Shown one piece after another: positions 1 to 10,119 of a DNA stretch of 64,000 nt. The notes below the pieces were generated by a model. The model did not search any database. It saw only the letters and a program-made list of their open reading frames with translations, and was not told where the DNA came from. A program made the translations under genes and the position numbers. This DNA is from Lunularia cruciata (taxonomy: Eukaryota > Streptophyta > Marchantiopsida > Lunulariales > Lunulariaceae). Every line of letters begins with the position of its first letter. Within the stretch, counting starts at the first letter, position 1. The stretch is taken from positions 49,848,001-49,912,000 of the forward strand of contig OX419757.1 in NCBI GenBank assembly GCA_948567375.1. Direction: 5' to 3'.

Positions 1-109
1 TCTGCCACCAAGTTGTTGGCCATTGACATGCGGGTGAATGCATCTGCAAGTTGCTTCTTACCTTCCACATAGGTGATTGTCATGTTGAAGCGTTGTCGCA
101 ACTCTGCCC
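1..109 (-). pseudogene. Element 2 RNase H fragment, distal side of the element 1 insertion
   Basis: The - strand translates without stops into the end of a Ty3/gypsy RNase H domain: it includes LRQRFNMTITYVEGKKQ followed by LADAFTRM, the family's 'I-x-Y-x-x-G-K-x-N-x-x-A-D-A-L-S-R' closing motif. It continues the reading interrupted at 7889, where the other half ends in QIWW. The two halves were one domain before element 1 inserted. Confidence 0.85.
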
Positions 110-788
110 TGTAACACCCATTTGTGCATGTGTGTGGTATTGTGATATTTAGCTTGGTATTACAAGTACTTAAGAGATATTATTTATATAGAGATAAAGG
201 ATGGTTCTATATTAGTCATGGTTAGCTAAAGTTAGTCATAGCTAAGATAGATGGGACCTTACTTTAGAGGAAGTAGAAAAGATGAGCACCACTATTTTGG
301 ATTTTAGTGTGTTGACTTGGTATTATTCCTAGGTGTTTGGCTTTGGGGAAAGAGTTGAGAACTCTTGGGCCCGCAAGCCTTTTTGTTTTGGATTCTTCTT
401 TAGTCCAAGGATAGCCCATGTGAAGGAATCCTTGATTTAGTGGTTGGGTCAAGATAAGGGGAATATGCCCATGTGAATGGATATTCCTTTCTACTTTTTG
501 ACTTTACTTGACTTTTAGTCTAGTAACTTGAGTTACTACGGTAATTAGTAACTTTGGTACGTAACTATTTCACAAGTATATAAACAAGGGGTGAGGAGGT
601 ACTCATCATCCTTTCATTTGCAACTATCTCTCTCTCATTGAGTTCTCTAGTGAGCAATGTCTTGAGTCTTGGAGTGTTAGCCTTGGAGGAGTATGATGGA
701 GTTGGGGTTCCTTGCCTTCTTAGTCCATGGTGCGCTACCATAATAGCCATCAGAGGTTTATCCTGAGTGAGAGACAGGCCGGCTCACA
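110..788 (+). repeat. 5' LTR of element 1
   Basis: 679 bp, TG...CA ends. It matches 7210-7888 throughout, with the differences I found at about 435 (A versus C) and 590 (G versus A). A TATA-like TATATAAAC lies at about 577-585, followed by a pyrimidine-rich stretch, a plausible promoter region. Confidence 0.96.
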
Positions 789-792
789 TTTT

Positions 793-811
793 TGGTTCCG
801 TTGCCGGGACC
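793..811 (+). other. Primer binding site of element 1 (tRNA-Asp-like)
   Basis: TGGTTCCGTTGCCGGGACC lies four bases after the 5' LTR. The plant tRNA-Asp 3' end gives TGGCGCCGTTGCCGGGGA, so this site keeps the central CCGTTGCCGGG with a few changes near the ends. tRNA-Asp priming is known for Athila-type elements. Confidence 0.7.
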
Positions 812-1624
812 TCTCTAGAAGGCAAGATAATGTTCCGCGTCCAATTCTACATTAGGCAGAAGGAGGCTATGAGAGCTCACTTGGAGAGAACATTAGGAGA
901 GGAGAGGGCTGAACTTATGTTAGAGAACCAAGATCCATTTGTATACCCTGTAGTTCATTATGATGTCTTTGAGGTGATTTTGTACATCTTGTACACATGA
1001 GAGGAATTGGAGAGATTGTGTGAGGTGGATTGCAGATTTTGGGGATTAAGGTGATTTTGGGCAAAATCTCAAGTTTGAGATCTGGACTTGAGATTTCTAC
1101 ACATGATAGCTTGGGTTATCTTTCAGTTAGCACACTTGAAATTATTGAGAGAGCTTCTATGCGCACTGGGCTAGAATTTTTGAAAGTTGATAGGGTAAAG
1201 TGCTCCCGCAACTGCATGCTCTCTGGAAAATTGTACAGAGTCTGCCATTTCTTCAATTTTTAGTGAATTGTCCTGAAAATTTCCAAGAAAATTCAGTGCA
1301 TTGTATCCTACCTGGTGCCACAAAAATTAGAGAGAGATCATTTTTGCGCAGTGCGTTATGAGTTTTTGAAGTGAGGGGGGTGGTTTTCAGACCAAATCTG
1401 AAATATGGGTGCTAAATAGAAAGGTGTCTAGGCCAAATGGCTCAATGAAAAGATCTAAAATTTTGCAGGGAGGGACGCCCTAGAGTTGTGATCAGGTGTG
1501 GAAAATTTCAGAGGACTGTGACATATTCGTTGGGAGATTTGAGTGACATTGTGAGGAAGGGTCAATTCTGCAGAGTGGAGATCTCATGCATGAGAAGTTT
1601 GAGATCAACAAAAAGCATGTTTGA
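812..1624 (+). other. Element 1 untranslated leader
   Basis: About 0.8 kb between the PBS and the zinc-knuckle ORF. Short open frames occur (for example 1030-1263 and 1488-1676) but none shows a recognisable domain. It probably contains packaging and leader sequence. Nothing else is supported. Confidence 0.5.
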
Positions 1625-2122
1625 GTGTTTAGATTCATCTTTGGGAACATGGAGGGTCATCAAGAGTGGAAATTGAGATTATGCAAGGTTCCCCAAGGGT
1701 TTGAGGTGATTGTAGGGGTGGATTTGAGGAAAAGAGAGTTTACAATAGAATTTGAAGAGAGTGTTGAGAGGATCCAAAAACCTACACCACTTGGAGGAAA
1801 GAGTGAGTCTAAGTGCTTTCTATGTGGAGAGAAGGGACATAAGGCAAGTTCATGTCCATTAACCTTTGAGAGCAAGAGATTGAGGGAAAGGAGAGGCTTA
1901 CTTGACTTGGGTTTGCATGTTGGACCTTCTTCACCAAGATTGGGAGGGAGAAGATCTAAGACCAAGGAGTTGTGTGAGGTTTGTGGAGTTGAAGGACTTC
2001 CAAAAGGACATGAGTGTAGTGGAGTAAAAGCATTTTTGGAAACTTTGGTGAAGGATCTTGGAGAGAGTCTTAGTACAGCTACAGAAATACTACCACCTTC
2101 ATCAGCTAGTTCTCAAGATTAG
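1625..2122 (+). CDS. Element 1 leader ORF with CCHC zinc knuckle and a second Cys-rich motif
   Basis: A 165-residue open frame lies upstream of gag-pol. A canonical retroviral zinc knuckle, CFLCGEKGHKASSC (C-x2-C-x4-H-x4-C), sits near residues 63-76. A second cluster, CEVCGVEGLPKGHEC, lies near 118-132 and could form another small metal-binding fold. The middle is basic (RLRERR, GGRRSKTK), as in nucleic-acid-binding proteins. It is not fused to the main polyprotein, which has its own zinc knuckle. I do not recognise the whole protein; an accessory nucleocapsid-like or remodelled gag fragment is possible. The start is the first ATG of the frame and is not otherwise supported. Confidence 0.6.
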   Translation: MFRFIFGNMEGHQEWKLRLCKVPQGFEVIVGVDLRKREFTIEFEESVERIQKPTPLGGKSESKCFLCGEKGHKASSCPLTFESKRLRERRGLLDLGLHVGPSSPRLGGRRSKTKELCEVCGVEGLPKGHECSGVKAFLETLVKDLGESLSTATEILPPSSASSQD

Positions 2123-2356
2123 TGATGGAGATAATCTTTCAACTTATGGATAAACTATCCATAAGAGTTAGATTAATATGCACTCTAGGATTTGATGTTG
2201 CTATAGAAATCTTGGAGCAACCTGAACCTTTTGTGTTCCCTAGAGTGGATTATTCTCAGATGGTGTTAGTCATGTATATACTCTATTAGTAATAGAGTGA
2301 GAGAAAAGAAAAGAGAAAAAAAAATTAAGAGAAAAGAAAGATAGTGAGGGGTTAAG

Positions 2357-5300
2357 ATGGGGAAACTTCCGGTTTTCTTTGGCAAGGATGGAGAAGATGT
2401 GGAGGCCTTTGTGAGAGACTTCAAGAGAGCTTGCATAGGAAACAATGAGAGGAGGAAGAATGAGTGGGCCTCATTATTACCAGATTTCTTTGAGGATGCA
2501 ACACTTACATGGTATGAGTCAGAATACCAAAAGAGAGAGAGGAGAGAGGGGGAAGAGGAGTCTTGGGAGACTTTGACTTCAGCACTCATTGAGAACTTTC
2601 TTCCTGATGAGAGTTATGAGAGATTGATGAGTGAGGTTACATTTCTCAAGCAAGGAGATGGAGAGAAAGTGAGGGTCTATGTGGAAAGAGTGGAAAAGTT
2701 GGAGTCCAGATTTCGCATAGTGTTGAGGAAGGGTGGGGATGATGTGGAGACTACAATGATTGGCATAGGGGCCATGCTCACCAAGAATTTTGTGGGAGGA
2801 TTGAGACCACAAATTAGAAGCAAGGTGAGATATGAGAAACCTTCTTCCAAGGTTGAAGCTATCAAGATCGCAATTCGTATGGAGGAGAGTTTGGAAGGGG
2901 ATGAGAGTGATTTGGTGGTGAAGGAGGTTGTGCATCCTCCTCAAGGCTACAAGTATGGTGGAACTTCTGATACTTTGGTGACAAGGGTTGCACCACAAGT
3001 AGTAGTTGCTCCAATTCTTGCACCTCCACCAAAAGATCCACTCCAAACCATCACAGAACAACTTGCGGATCTCAAGATCAATGTGGTGCAACTATGGGAG
3101 AAGAGAGAGGTGGATCAGAATGTAGGGAGAGGACCTAGGAGTTATGGAAACTATCCATATAGAGGAGGCCAACCAGCCAACAATTTCAATGATAGAAATT
3201 GTTTTGGTTGTGGAGGAAGAGGCCATATCCAAAGGAATTGCCCAAATTCCACTTACCATGGAGGAAGGGGTTATGAGGGAGCCAATAGAGGGAAAGAGGG
3301 AGGTAGTGAAACCCAAGTGGCTCCTAATCCCAACAAAGGTAAGGGGATAGCATCCATAGATGTGGTTGAGAGCAAGTATGAGAAGGGAGAGTGCTCAAAC
3401 TCCAAGGGTCTTAATTTGGAGCTTTTGGCACAAGAGAAGAAGAGAGCTCGTTTTGCAGAGGATGTTCACTCTTCTCAAGGATTTACTTCAAGCAAGGATA
3501 CTCCTATGTCTACTAGGAGCACTCGCACCTCAACACCATCAACAACAAAGACTCCAAGGAAGAAGTTGGGGATGGAGGACTTCTTGATCTCAAAGCAACA
3601 ATGGAACTACAATGTGTTGGAGGATGTTGGTAGTCACAAGGCTAACATCACAGTGGGCCAATTAATTGCTTTGAACCCTACCTTGAGAAAGGAGCTTAGA
3701 GGTGGTTTGAGTTCTACAAGGAGCAAAAAGAAGAAGAAGGCAAAAGTTCCAGTATCAATGGGGGTGGTGGATGCCAAGCCAGCACCATGGGAGGCTTGTG
3801 AATATGCCTCCAAGATTGATGTGAGAGTGAATGGTCACAACATCAAGGATGCATTGGTTGATGGAGGATCAGCAGTGAATGCCATGTCAGAAAGGTTGAT
3901 GAAGAAGTTGGGTATGATACCCTCAAGACCTTCAACATTTGTGGTGAGCATGGCAAACAAGCAACAAGTTCGACCAGTAGGGGTGATGGATAAGGTGGTA
4001 GTTTCAGTTATGGGAGTTCAAAATCTCATGACTTTCCAAGTCTTGAAGGATTCAAGCTATGACTTACTTCTTGGGAGGCCATGGTTGAGAGCAGCACGCA
4101 CAACTGATCGATGGCACAAAGGGTACTTGAGGATTGGGCCATCAAACCATAGAGTCACTGTCCCTGTGACTAACACCACCAACACTTCACATTCAGATAC
4201 CCCATCTTCTAATTATTGGGAATCAGATTCTGAAGAAGGAGCTTCAGGTGTGGACACAAGCATGGAAGAGGAGACTTCCACGGAGGAAGATGAATCTGAA
4301 TCTGATTCAGATGTGTATCCCTTGTGTGCTATGGATTTTGCACCTAAGCCAGAGGTTTTGAAGGACCCAGATAAATCACCATTGACACTTGAGGAGGTAG
4401 AGAGAAGGTTATCTACCCTCAAGTATGGCCCAAATGTTACCAAGGAGGAGAAGGTGAGATTTGAGGAGATTTTCCGCAAGTTCATCCATGTGTTTGCTTT
4501 TAGTTACAAGGATTTGAAGGAAGTCACCTTGGAGGAGCACAAGATAGAGGTGGAGTCACATGCAAGACCAATCCGCCAAAAGCAACGTCGCATTAGCCCA
4601 CCAATATCTTTGGTTGTGAAGGAGGAGATTGATAAGCTCAAGGAGGCTGGATTTATCTTTGAGGTGGAGAATTCAGAATGGGTGTCTCCAATTGTCATTG
4701 TGAAGAAAAAGAATGGCAAGCTTCGGGTATGTGTGGATTACAAGAAGCTTAATGCTGTTACCAAGAAGGACTACTACCCATTGCCATTCATTGATGAGAT
4801 CTTGGAGGAGGTTGCAGGTCATGAGAGGTACAGTTTTGGAGATGGTTATAGTGGATATAACCAAATAAAGATTGCACCAGAGCATCAACAACTCACCACA
4901 TTCACCACACCTTGGGGAACTTACGCTTTCAAGGTCATGCCTTTTGGGCTTTGCAATGCTCCAGCCACATTCCAACGGTTCATGAACAAGGTATTTGAAC
5001 CTTTCATTGGGAAATTTGTGAGAGATTTCATTGATGACTTTTGTGTCTATGGGAGCAAGGAGGAGCACTTTGAGCACCTAATCAAAGTCTTGCAACGCTT
5101 GGATGAGGCAAATGCATCACTCAACCCAAAGAAGTGCATTTTTGGATGTGAAGAAGGTCTACTTTTGGGGCACATCATCTCCAAGGATGGAATAGCAGTT
5201 GATCCTGAGAAGGTGAGGAAAATCTCAGACCTTCCATTCCCTTCAAGCTTGACAAAGTTACGCCAATTCTTGGGAATGGTTGGGTACTATAGGAGGTTCA

Positions 5301-6985
5301 TCTTCTCATTTTCCAACAAGGCTTATGCATTGACCATCTACATGAAGAAGGGTGTAGATTACATGGTGATTTTGGAAGACAAGAAGGCTCTCAAAGCTTT
5401 TGAGGAGCTCAAGCAATCCCTTGTTGTAGCTCCAATTCTTGCTAAACCTGATTGGAGTAAGCCTTTCATCCTCTACACTGATGCTTCTAATGTAGCTATA
5501 GGATGCACTCTTAGTCAATTAGACCAAGATGGGCATGATCATCCAATAGCTTATGCTAGTAGGCAGATGGTTTCAGCAGAGAAGAACTACTCTGTCACAG
5601 AGAGAGAAGGGTTGGCAGTGATCTTTGGTCTCAAGAAGTTTAGACACTACTTGATTGGAGGGAAAGCCACAATTGTCACGGATCACAAGGCTTTGAAGTA
5701 CATCTTCAACAAGCCTAATGTTGAAGGGAGACTAGCAAGGTGGATGATACTCTTGTCTGAGTATGACTACACAATTGAGGATAGGCCAGGAAAGAAACAT
5801 GCAAATGCTGATTTGTTATCTAGAGCCTATGATCATGATGGAGATGAGCCAGTAGATGATTCCTTCCCGGATGAGGAGCTCATGACAATCTCAGTCACTC
5901 AAGAGATTCCAATGGAGTACAAGGAGATTGTGGATTTTGTGACAAGAGGTAACTATCCAGAAGGGATGCATGCTAGGGAGAGGAAGGCCCTTGCAGCAAG
6001 ATCTAGACCTTACACAATGGTGGAGGATATTCTTTTTCACCAAGGAGCAGATGGTCTACTTCGAAGAGCAGTGGGTAAGGAAGAGTCTATCCTACTCATA
6101 AAGGAGTTTCATGAAGGTTTAGTATGTGGAGGACACTTTGCAGGAAAGGTGACTGCTTTCAAGATTCTAGATGCAAGTTACCATTGGAGAGGGATTTTCA
6201 AGGATTGTCTTGATTATTGCAAAACTTGTCATGTTTGTCAAGCTTTTGCTAGAAAGTCTACATCCACTCCACCACTTAGATCAATTCCATTGCTAGGACC
6301 TTTTGAGAAGTGGGGAATTGATTTTGTAGGACCTCTCAATAGAACCCCAAGGAACGATCGGTACATTGTGGTAGTTACTGATTACCTTACCAAGTGGGTT
6401 GAGGCTAGACCATTGAGGGACAAGAATGAAGATGAAGTGGGTAGATTTCTTTATGAATGCATTATCACTAGGTTTGGATGCCCTTTGGAGTTGGTTTCTG
6501 ATAGAGGAGGAGAGTTTACAAGAAGCATTACTACAGCCATGCTACGACATTTCTCTATCACACATAGAGTAACTACATCCTATAAGCCAAATTCCAATGG
6601 CTTGGCAGAGAGAACCAATCAGACCTTGTGCATGATGTTGGCCAAAGATGCAGAAATGGAGGGGGCTAAACATCATTGGGACAAGAGGATTCATGCAGTT
6701 TTGTGGGAGTATAGGACAACCATGAAGACTTCCACTGGATATTCTCCATTCCAATTGGTGTATGGTATTGAGTCTACCTTACCTATTCACTTTGATCTTC
6801 CTACCTTCCAAAGCATTCATAGGAGATTGAAGAAAGCACAAGGAAGGATCAACTCATGGAGTTGGAAGAGGCAAGAGCAGTTGCTATGGTTCGAGTGGAG
6901 CCAGCCCAAAGGAAACAAAAGGAGAGCTATGACAAGAGGCAAGGCAAGAAGAAGGTGGAGCCTTTCAAAGAAGGTGATTGGGTAA
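2357..6985 (+). CDS. Element 1 Gag-Pol polyprotein (Gag, protease, RT, RNase H, integrase core)
   Basis: One 1542-codon frame. Gag occupies roughly residues 1-230 (ATLTWYESE), with zinc knuckle CFGCGGRGHIQRNC at 282-295. The protease has LVDGGSAVNAM near 500, where DGGS replaces the usual D-S/T-G. RT follows, with WVSPIVIVKKKNGKLRVCVDY near 775-795, DGYSGYNQIKIA, and the catalytic box FIDDF near 891 in place of YVDD. RNase H starts with LYTDAS near 1039. Integrase has a His/Cys finger (GGHFAGK to CKTCHVC, about 1255-1295), then the D-D-E core: WGIDFVGPL, LVSDRGGEF and AERTNQTL. The last 50 or so residues are out of frame: the true integrase C-terminus continues in another frame from about 6840. 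Gag and pol are in one frame, with no frameshift between them. Confidence 0.93.
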   Translation: MGKLPVFFGKDGEDVEAFVRDFKRACIGNNERRKNEWASLLPDFFEDATLTWYESEYQKRERREGEEESWETLTSALIENFLPDESYERLMSEVTFLKQGDGEKVRVYVERVEKLESRFRIVLRKGGDDVETTMIGIGAMLTKNFVGGLRPQIRSKVRYEKPSSKVEAIKIAIRMEESLEGDESDLVVKEVVHPPQGYKYGGTSDTLVTRVAPQVVVAPILAPPPKDPLQTITEQLADLKINVVQLWEKREVDQNVGRGPRSYGNYPYRGGQPANNFNDRNCFGCGGRGHIQRNCPNSTYHGGRGYEGANRGKEGGSETQVAPNPNKGKGIASIDVVESKYEKGECSNSKGLNLELLAQEKKRARFAEDVHSSQGFTSSKDTPMSTRSTRTSTPSTTKTPRKKLGMEDFLISKQQWNYNVLEDVGSHKANITVGQLIALNPTLRKELRGGLSSTRSKKKKKAKVPVSMGVVDAKPAPWEACEYASKIDVRVNGHNIKDALVDGGSAVNAMSERLMKKLGMIPSRPSTFVVSMANKQQVRPVGVMDKVVVSVMGVQNLMTFQVLKDSSYDLLLGRPWLRAARTTDRWHKGYLRIGPSNHRVTVPVTNTTNTSHSDTPSSNYWESDSEEGASGVDTSMEEETSTEEDESESDSDVYPLCAMDFAPKPEVLKDPDKSPLTLEEVERRLSTLKYGPNVTKEEKVRFEEIFRKFIHVFAFSYKDLKEVTLEEHKIEVESHARPIRQKQRRISPPISLVVKEEIDKLKEAGFIFEVENSEWVSPIVIVKKKNGKLRVCVDYKKLNAVTKKDYYPLPFIDEILEEVAGHERYSFGDGYSGYNQIKIAPEHQQLTTFTTPWGTYAFKVMPFGLCNAPATFQRFMNKVFEPFIGKFVRDFIDDFCVYGSKEEHFEHLIKVLQRLDEANASLNPKKCIFGCEEGLLLGHIISKDGIAVDPEKVRKISDLPFPSSLTKLRQFLGMVGYYRRFIFSFSNKAYALTIYMKKGVDYMVILEDKKALKAFEELKQSLVVAPILAKPDWSKPFILYTDASNVAIGCTLSQLDQDGHDHPIAYASRQMVSAEKNYSVTEREGLAVIFGLKKFRHYLIGGKATIVTDHKALKYIFNKPNVEGRLARWMILLSEYDYTIEDRPGKKHANADLLSRAYDHDGDEPVDDSFPDEELMTISVTQEIPMEYKEIVDFVTRGNYPEGMHARERKALAARSRPYTMVEDILFHQGADGLLRRAVGKEESILLIKEFHEGLVCGGHFAGKVTAFKILDASYHWRGIFKDCLDYCKTCHVCQAFARKSTSTPPLRSIPLLGPFEKWGIDFVGPLNRTPRNDRYIVVVTDYLTKWVEARPLRDKNEDEVGRFLYECIITRFGCPLELVSDRGGEFTRSITTAMLRHFSITHRVTTSYKPNSNGLAERTNQTLCMMLAKDAEMEGAKHHWDKRIHAVLWEYRTTMKTSTGYSPFQLVYGIESTLPIHFDLPTFQSIHRRLKKAQGRINSWSWKRQEQLLWFEWSQPKGNKRRAMTRGKARRRWSLSKKVIG

Positions 6986-7161
6986 TGTTGTTTGATTCCA
7001 TTCGATTCAAGAGAGTGCAAAAGAAGTTTTTGCCTAAGTACTTTGGACCTTTCATAGTAGAGAAGGTGTGGGGCAATTACACCTATGATCTCAAGGAGTT
7101 GGGAGGAAGACACTTTGATAGGATTAACCATGATAAGTTGAAGATGTACCATAGAAGGTAG
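6841..7161 (+). pseudogene. Element 1 integrase C-terminal region, displaced by a frameshift
   Basis: From about 6841 the frame offset by two from gag-pol reads MELEEARAVAMVRVEPAQ, then SYDKRQGKKKV and GDWVMLFDS, then KYFGPFIVEKV and LKMYHRR, ending at the stop 7159-7161. This is the usual C-terminal integrase domain (the G-D-x-V-x-L and G-P-F-x-V motifs) of Ty3/gypsy elements. The shift lies between about 6830 and 6856. No chromodomain follows. In so young an element this could be a fresh mutation or an assembly error. Confidence 0.85.
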
Positions 7162-7196
7162 AGAGACCTTCACTTTGAGGACAAAGTGAAAACTTA

Positions 7197-7209
7197 GTCC
7201 GGGGGTAAA
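7197..7209 (+). other. Polypurine tract of element 1
   Basis: GTCCGGGGGTAAA directly precedes the 3' LTR. A G run a few bases before the TG of the LTR is the usual plus-strand priming site. Confidence 0.6.
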
Positions 7210-7888
7210 TGTAACACCCATTTGTGCATGTGTGTGGTATTGTGATATTTAGCTTGGTATTACAAGTACTTAAGAGATATTATTTATATAGAGATAAAGG
7301 ATGGTTCTATATTAGTCATGGTTAGCTAAAGTTAGTCATAGCTAAGATAGATGGGACCTTACTTTAGAGGAAGTAGAAAAGATGAGCACCACTATTTTGG
7401 ATTTTAGTGTGTTGACTTGGTATTATTCCTAGGTGTTTGGCTTTGGGGAAAGAGTTGAGAACTCTTGGGCCCGCAAGCCTTTTTGTTTTGGATTCTTCTT
7501 TAGTCCAAGGATAGCCCATGTGAAGGAATCCTTGCTTTAGTGGTTGGGTCAAGATAAGGGGAATATGCCCATGTGAATGGATATTCCTTTCTACTTTTTG
7601 ACTTTACTTGACTTTTAGTCTAGTAACTTGAGTTACTACGGTAATTAGTAACTTTGGTACGTAACTATTTCACAAGTATATAAACAAGGAGTGAGGAGGT
7701 ACTCATCATCCTTTCATTTGCAACTATCTCTCTCTCATTGAGTTCTCTAGTGAGCAATGTCTTGAGTCTTGGAGTGTTAGCCTTGGAGGAGTATGATGGA
7801 GTTGGGGTTCCTTGCCTTCTTAGTCCATGGTGCGCTACCATAATAGCCATCAGAGGTTTATCCTGAGTGAGAGACAGGCCGGCTCACA
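7210..7888 (+). repeat. 3' LTR of element 1
   Basis: 679 bp, near-identical to 110-788. The next base resumes element 2 sequence (ACCCACCAAATTTGG). Confidence 0.96.
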
Positions 7889-8391
7889 ACCCACCAAATT
7901 TGGCGACGAGATAGATCCTTTTGCATCTTGAGGTAGACTAGAGGTTTGTGGTCTGTCTCTACTACAAATGCCTTCTCGCCCAGGTAGTGCTTCCAATGCT
8001 TGGTTGCTAGAACGATGGCCAGCTCTTCTTGTTCTATGGTGTGGTAGTTGCGCTCTGCTGGTAACAACTTTTGACAGAAATATGCAATTGGATGCCATCC
8101 GTCATGCCACTCTTGTTGTAAGATTGCTCCTATGGCTACGCCTGATGCATCTGTAGCCAACTTGATTGGACATTTTGGGTCATACCACTTCAAGATTGGT
8201 GCATGTAGCAAGGCGGCCTTCAATTCTTGAAAGGCCAACTCTTGTGCAGTTCCCCATGTCCACTTCTTCCCCTTGCCAAGTAGTGCCGTTAAAGGTTGTG
8301 CAATCTTGGAGAAGTCCTTGACAAATCTACGATAGAATCCCGTCAACCCCAAGAAGCTCTTAAGTTGAGTCTGATCTTCTGGGCACTCCAT
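7889..8391 (-). pseudogene. Element 2 RT connection and RNase H, proximal part
   Basis: The - strand frame gives the RT-RNase H linker (FLGLTGFYRRFVKDFSKIA), then RNase H (IKLATDASGVAIGAILQQ, YHTIEQEELAIV, VVETDHKPLVYL). It runs to QIWW at the edge of element 1, and positions 109-1 continue it. It is separated from the upstream RT frame by a break at 8391-8417. Confidence 0.9.
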
Positions 8392-8416
8392 TTTTGAATG
8401 ACCTCTATTTTATCTG

Positions 8417-9574
8417 TCAATACTTGAATGCCCTCTGCCTTACTCTATGCCCTAAGTAGTCTACTTCAGACTTGCCAAACTCACACTTTGAGATTTTGGC
8501 GTTTAATTGATTCTGTCTTAGAATCTGGAGGACCTCTCGTAGATGTTGTTTGTGTTCTCTCATTGTGCTACTATATACTAAAATATCATCCAAGAAGACA
8601 ATAACAGACTTATCCAAGTATGGACAAAATATGTCATTCATTAGACTCATGAAAGTGGCAGGCGCATTGGTGAGGCCAAAAGGCATCACAAGATACTCAA
8701 AGTGGCCATACTTGGTTCGAAAGGCAGTTTTGTACACATCCTCCTCTGCAATTCGGATTTGATTGTAACCGCTCCGCAAGTCCAGTTTGGTGAAGTATCT
8801 CGCTCCATGGAGTTGATCAAACAAGTCATCCATGCGAGGTAAGTGGTATTTTTTCTTCACTGTTTGCTGATTGAGACCCCGATAGTCAATGCACATGCGC
8901 ATTGTACCATCCTTCTTCTTCACAAACAAGACAGGGGCCCCATATGATGATATGCTAGGTTGGATGAACCCTTTTTGTAGCATCTCCTCAATTTGAGTCT
9001 TACACTCCTCCAACTCATGAGGTGATAGGCGATATGGGGCCTTACAAGGAGGTGTCTTCCCCGAGAGTGTCTCTATTTTGTGATCTACTCGCCTTTTAGG
9101 TGGTAATCCTGAGGGTAGATCATCGGGAAAGACATCTTGAAACTCATCCACCACATCCTTCAATTTCTCCGGAATTTGTCCAACGAGTTGTGCATTCTGG
9201 ACTTCTCTTATTAGACCCATAAAACATCTATCGGTCTTACAGATAGTTGTTGTCCCTATGACATATAGAGGCAGTTTTTGCCTGTGTGATTTTTCTTTAA
9301 CCCCAATGATTGACCATTGGTGGGTTCTCACTACTTTCTTCCTCCAATCTACCATTGGGTTGTACTGCTCCATCCATGGCATGCCTAAAATTGCATCATA
9401 ACGGGCTAACTGTATCACTTGCCACTCAATTGCTTCCTGATATTCTCCTATAGAGAGGATTTCCCGTCTAGGTAATGATTCAATCCTCTTTGTTTGCCCA
9501 TTTGGTAACTCTACTTCTTCACTTCCATCTCTCTCTAGATCCATTCCCAATCTTATTGCGACAGAGCAAGACAA
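8417..9574 (-). pseudogene. Element 2 protease C-terminal part and reverse transcriptase
   Basis: The frame opens inside the aspartic protease: [11 protein letters not shown] begins just upstream, after an in-frame stop in sequence expected to be coding, and [15 protein letters not shown] marks its end. RT follows with [60 protein letters not shown] and the catalytic [10 protein letters not shown]. These blocks are typical of chromovirus-type Ty3/gypsy RT. Reading breaks just after the VDYLGH motif, and the next frame starts at 8391. An intact pol would be one frame, so at least one stop and one frameshift are present. Confidence 0.92.
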
Positions 9575-10119
9575 GAAATTCTCTGTTGCTCCTGGATCTA
9601 TTTATACTCTCACTTGATTACCTTCTAGGATTCCATTCACAACAATCAGTTGAGAGGTTGCCTTTCGAGCTCTTTGTGCATTATTCTTCTTCCTTCTCTC
9701 GCTTCTCTGCTTCTGTATTGAGCCAATAAGGCCGCAAGGTACATTTACTGGCAATCTTTGTTTTCTGAAGTGGTTTCCACCTCCTCCTCTTCAATGTGCC
9801 TCTCCATGTTGTTCAAAGATCGCCTGTACAAAGGCCGAGGGCCTCTAGGGAAACGAGTGCAAAAATTGGTAGATATGTGCCCAATACGGCCACAATTGTA
9901 ACAACGGCGTTGTTCTCCTCAAGTCCCTTCTCCTCGTGGGACTCCATCTCTTTTTTCTTCTACCCGTCCCCGCTCTCCTTGAAATGGTCGTGCTCCTCGA
10001 TCCCGGAATCAAAGGTTGCCCAATTCCATTGGTATTGGTCCACCCATGTGTGGCATTTCTGCGCAATAATGTTGAGGTGGAACTACTCCTTCACCTCCAC
10101 CTAATGCTCCTGCTATTCT
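9575..10119 (-). pseudogene. Element 2 gag C-terminal region with zinc knuckle
   Basis: Between the gag core and the protease the - strand encodes a basic, Arg/Gly/Pro-rich stretch with CYNCGRIGHISTNFC near 9865-9910. This is a zinc knuckle with one extra residue before the last Cys. Several stops interrupt it. Confidence 0.65.

Larger units (their letters stand above)
110..7888 (+). mobile_element. Element 1: full-length, recent Ty3/gypsy LTR retrotransposon (Athila/Tat-like)
   Basis: Two 679-bp LTRs (110-788 and 7210-7888) begin TGTAACACCC and end GGCTCACA. I noted only two substitutions between them, so insertion is recent. Between them are a PBS resembling the tRNA-Asp complement, a leader ORF with a zinc knuckle, one long gag-pol frame and a G-rich PPT. 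The RT block (FGDGYSGYNQIKIA, GLCNAPATFQRF) and the tRNA-Asp-type PBS point to the non-chromovirus Athila/Tat side of plant Ty3/gypsy. The target duplication is imperfect (GCCC before, ACCC after). The element is inserted in the RNase H region of element 2. Confidence 0.95.

Noticed and set aside
264-750. Two - strand ORFs within each LTR of element 1
   Set aside because: Identical in both LTRs and antisense to the promoter region; chance open frames.
767-1263. Two short + strand ORFs right after the element 1 LTR
   Set aside because: They overlap the PBS and leader, have no domain and are unlikely to be genes.
2579-3091. 170-codon - strand frame inside gag of element 1
   Set aside because: Antisense shadow of the gag-pol frame, with low-complexity His/Ser/Leu composition and no motif.
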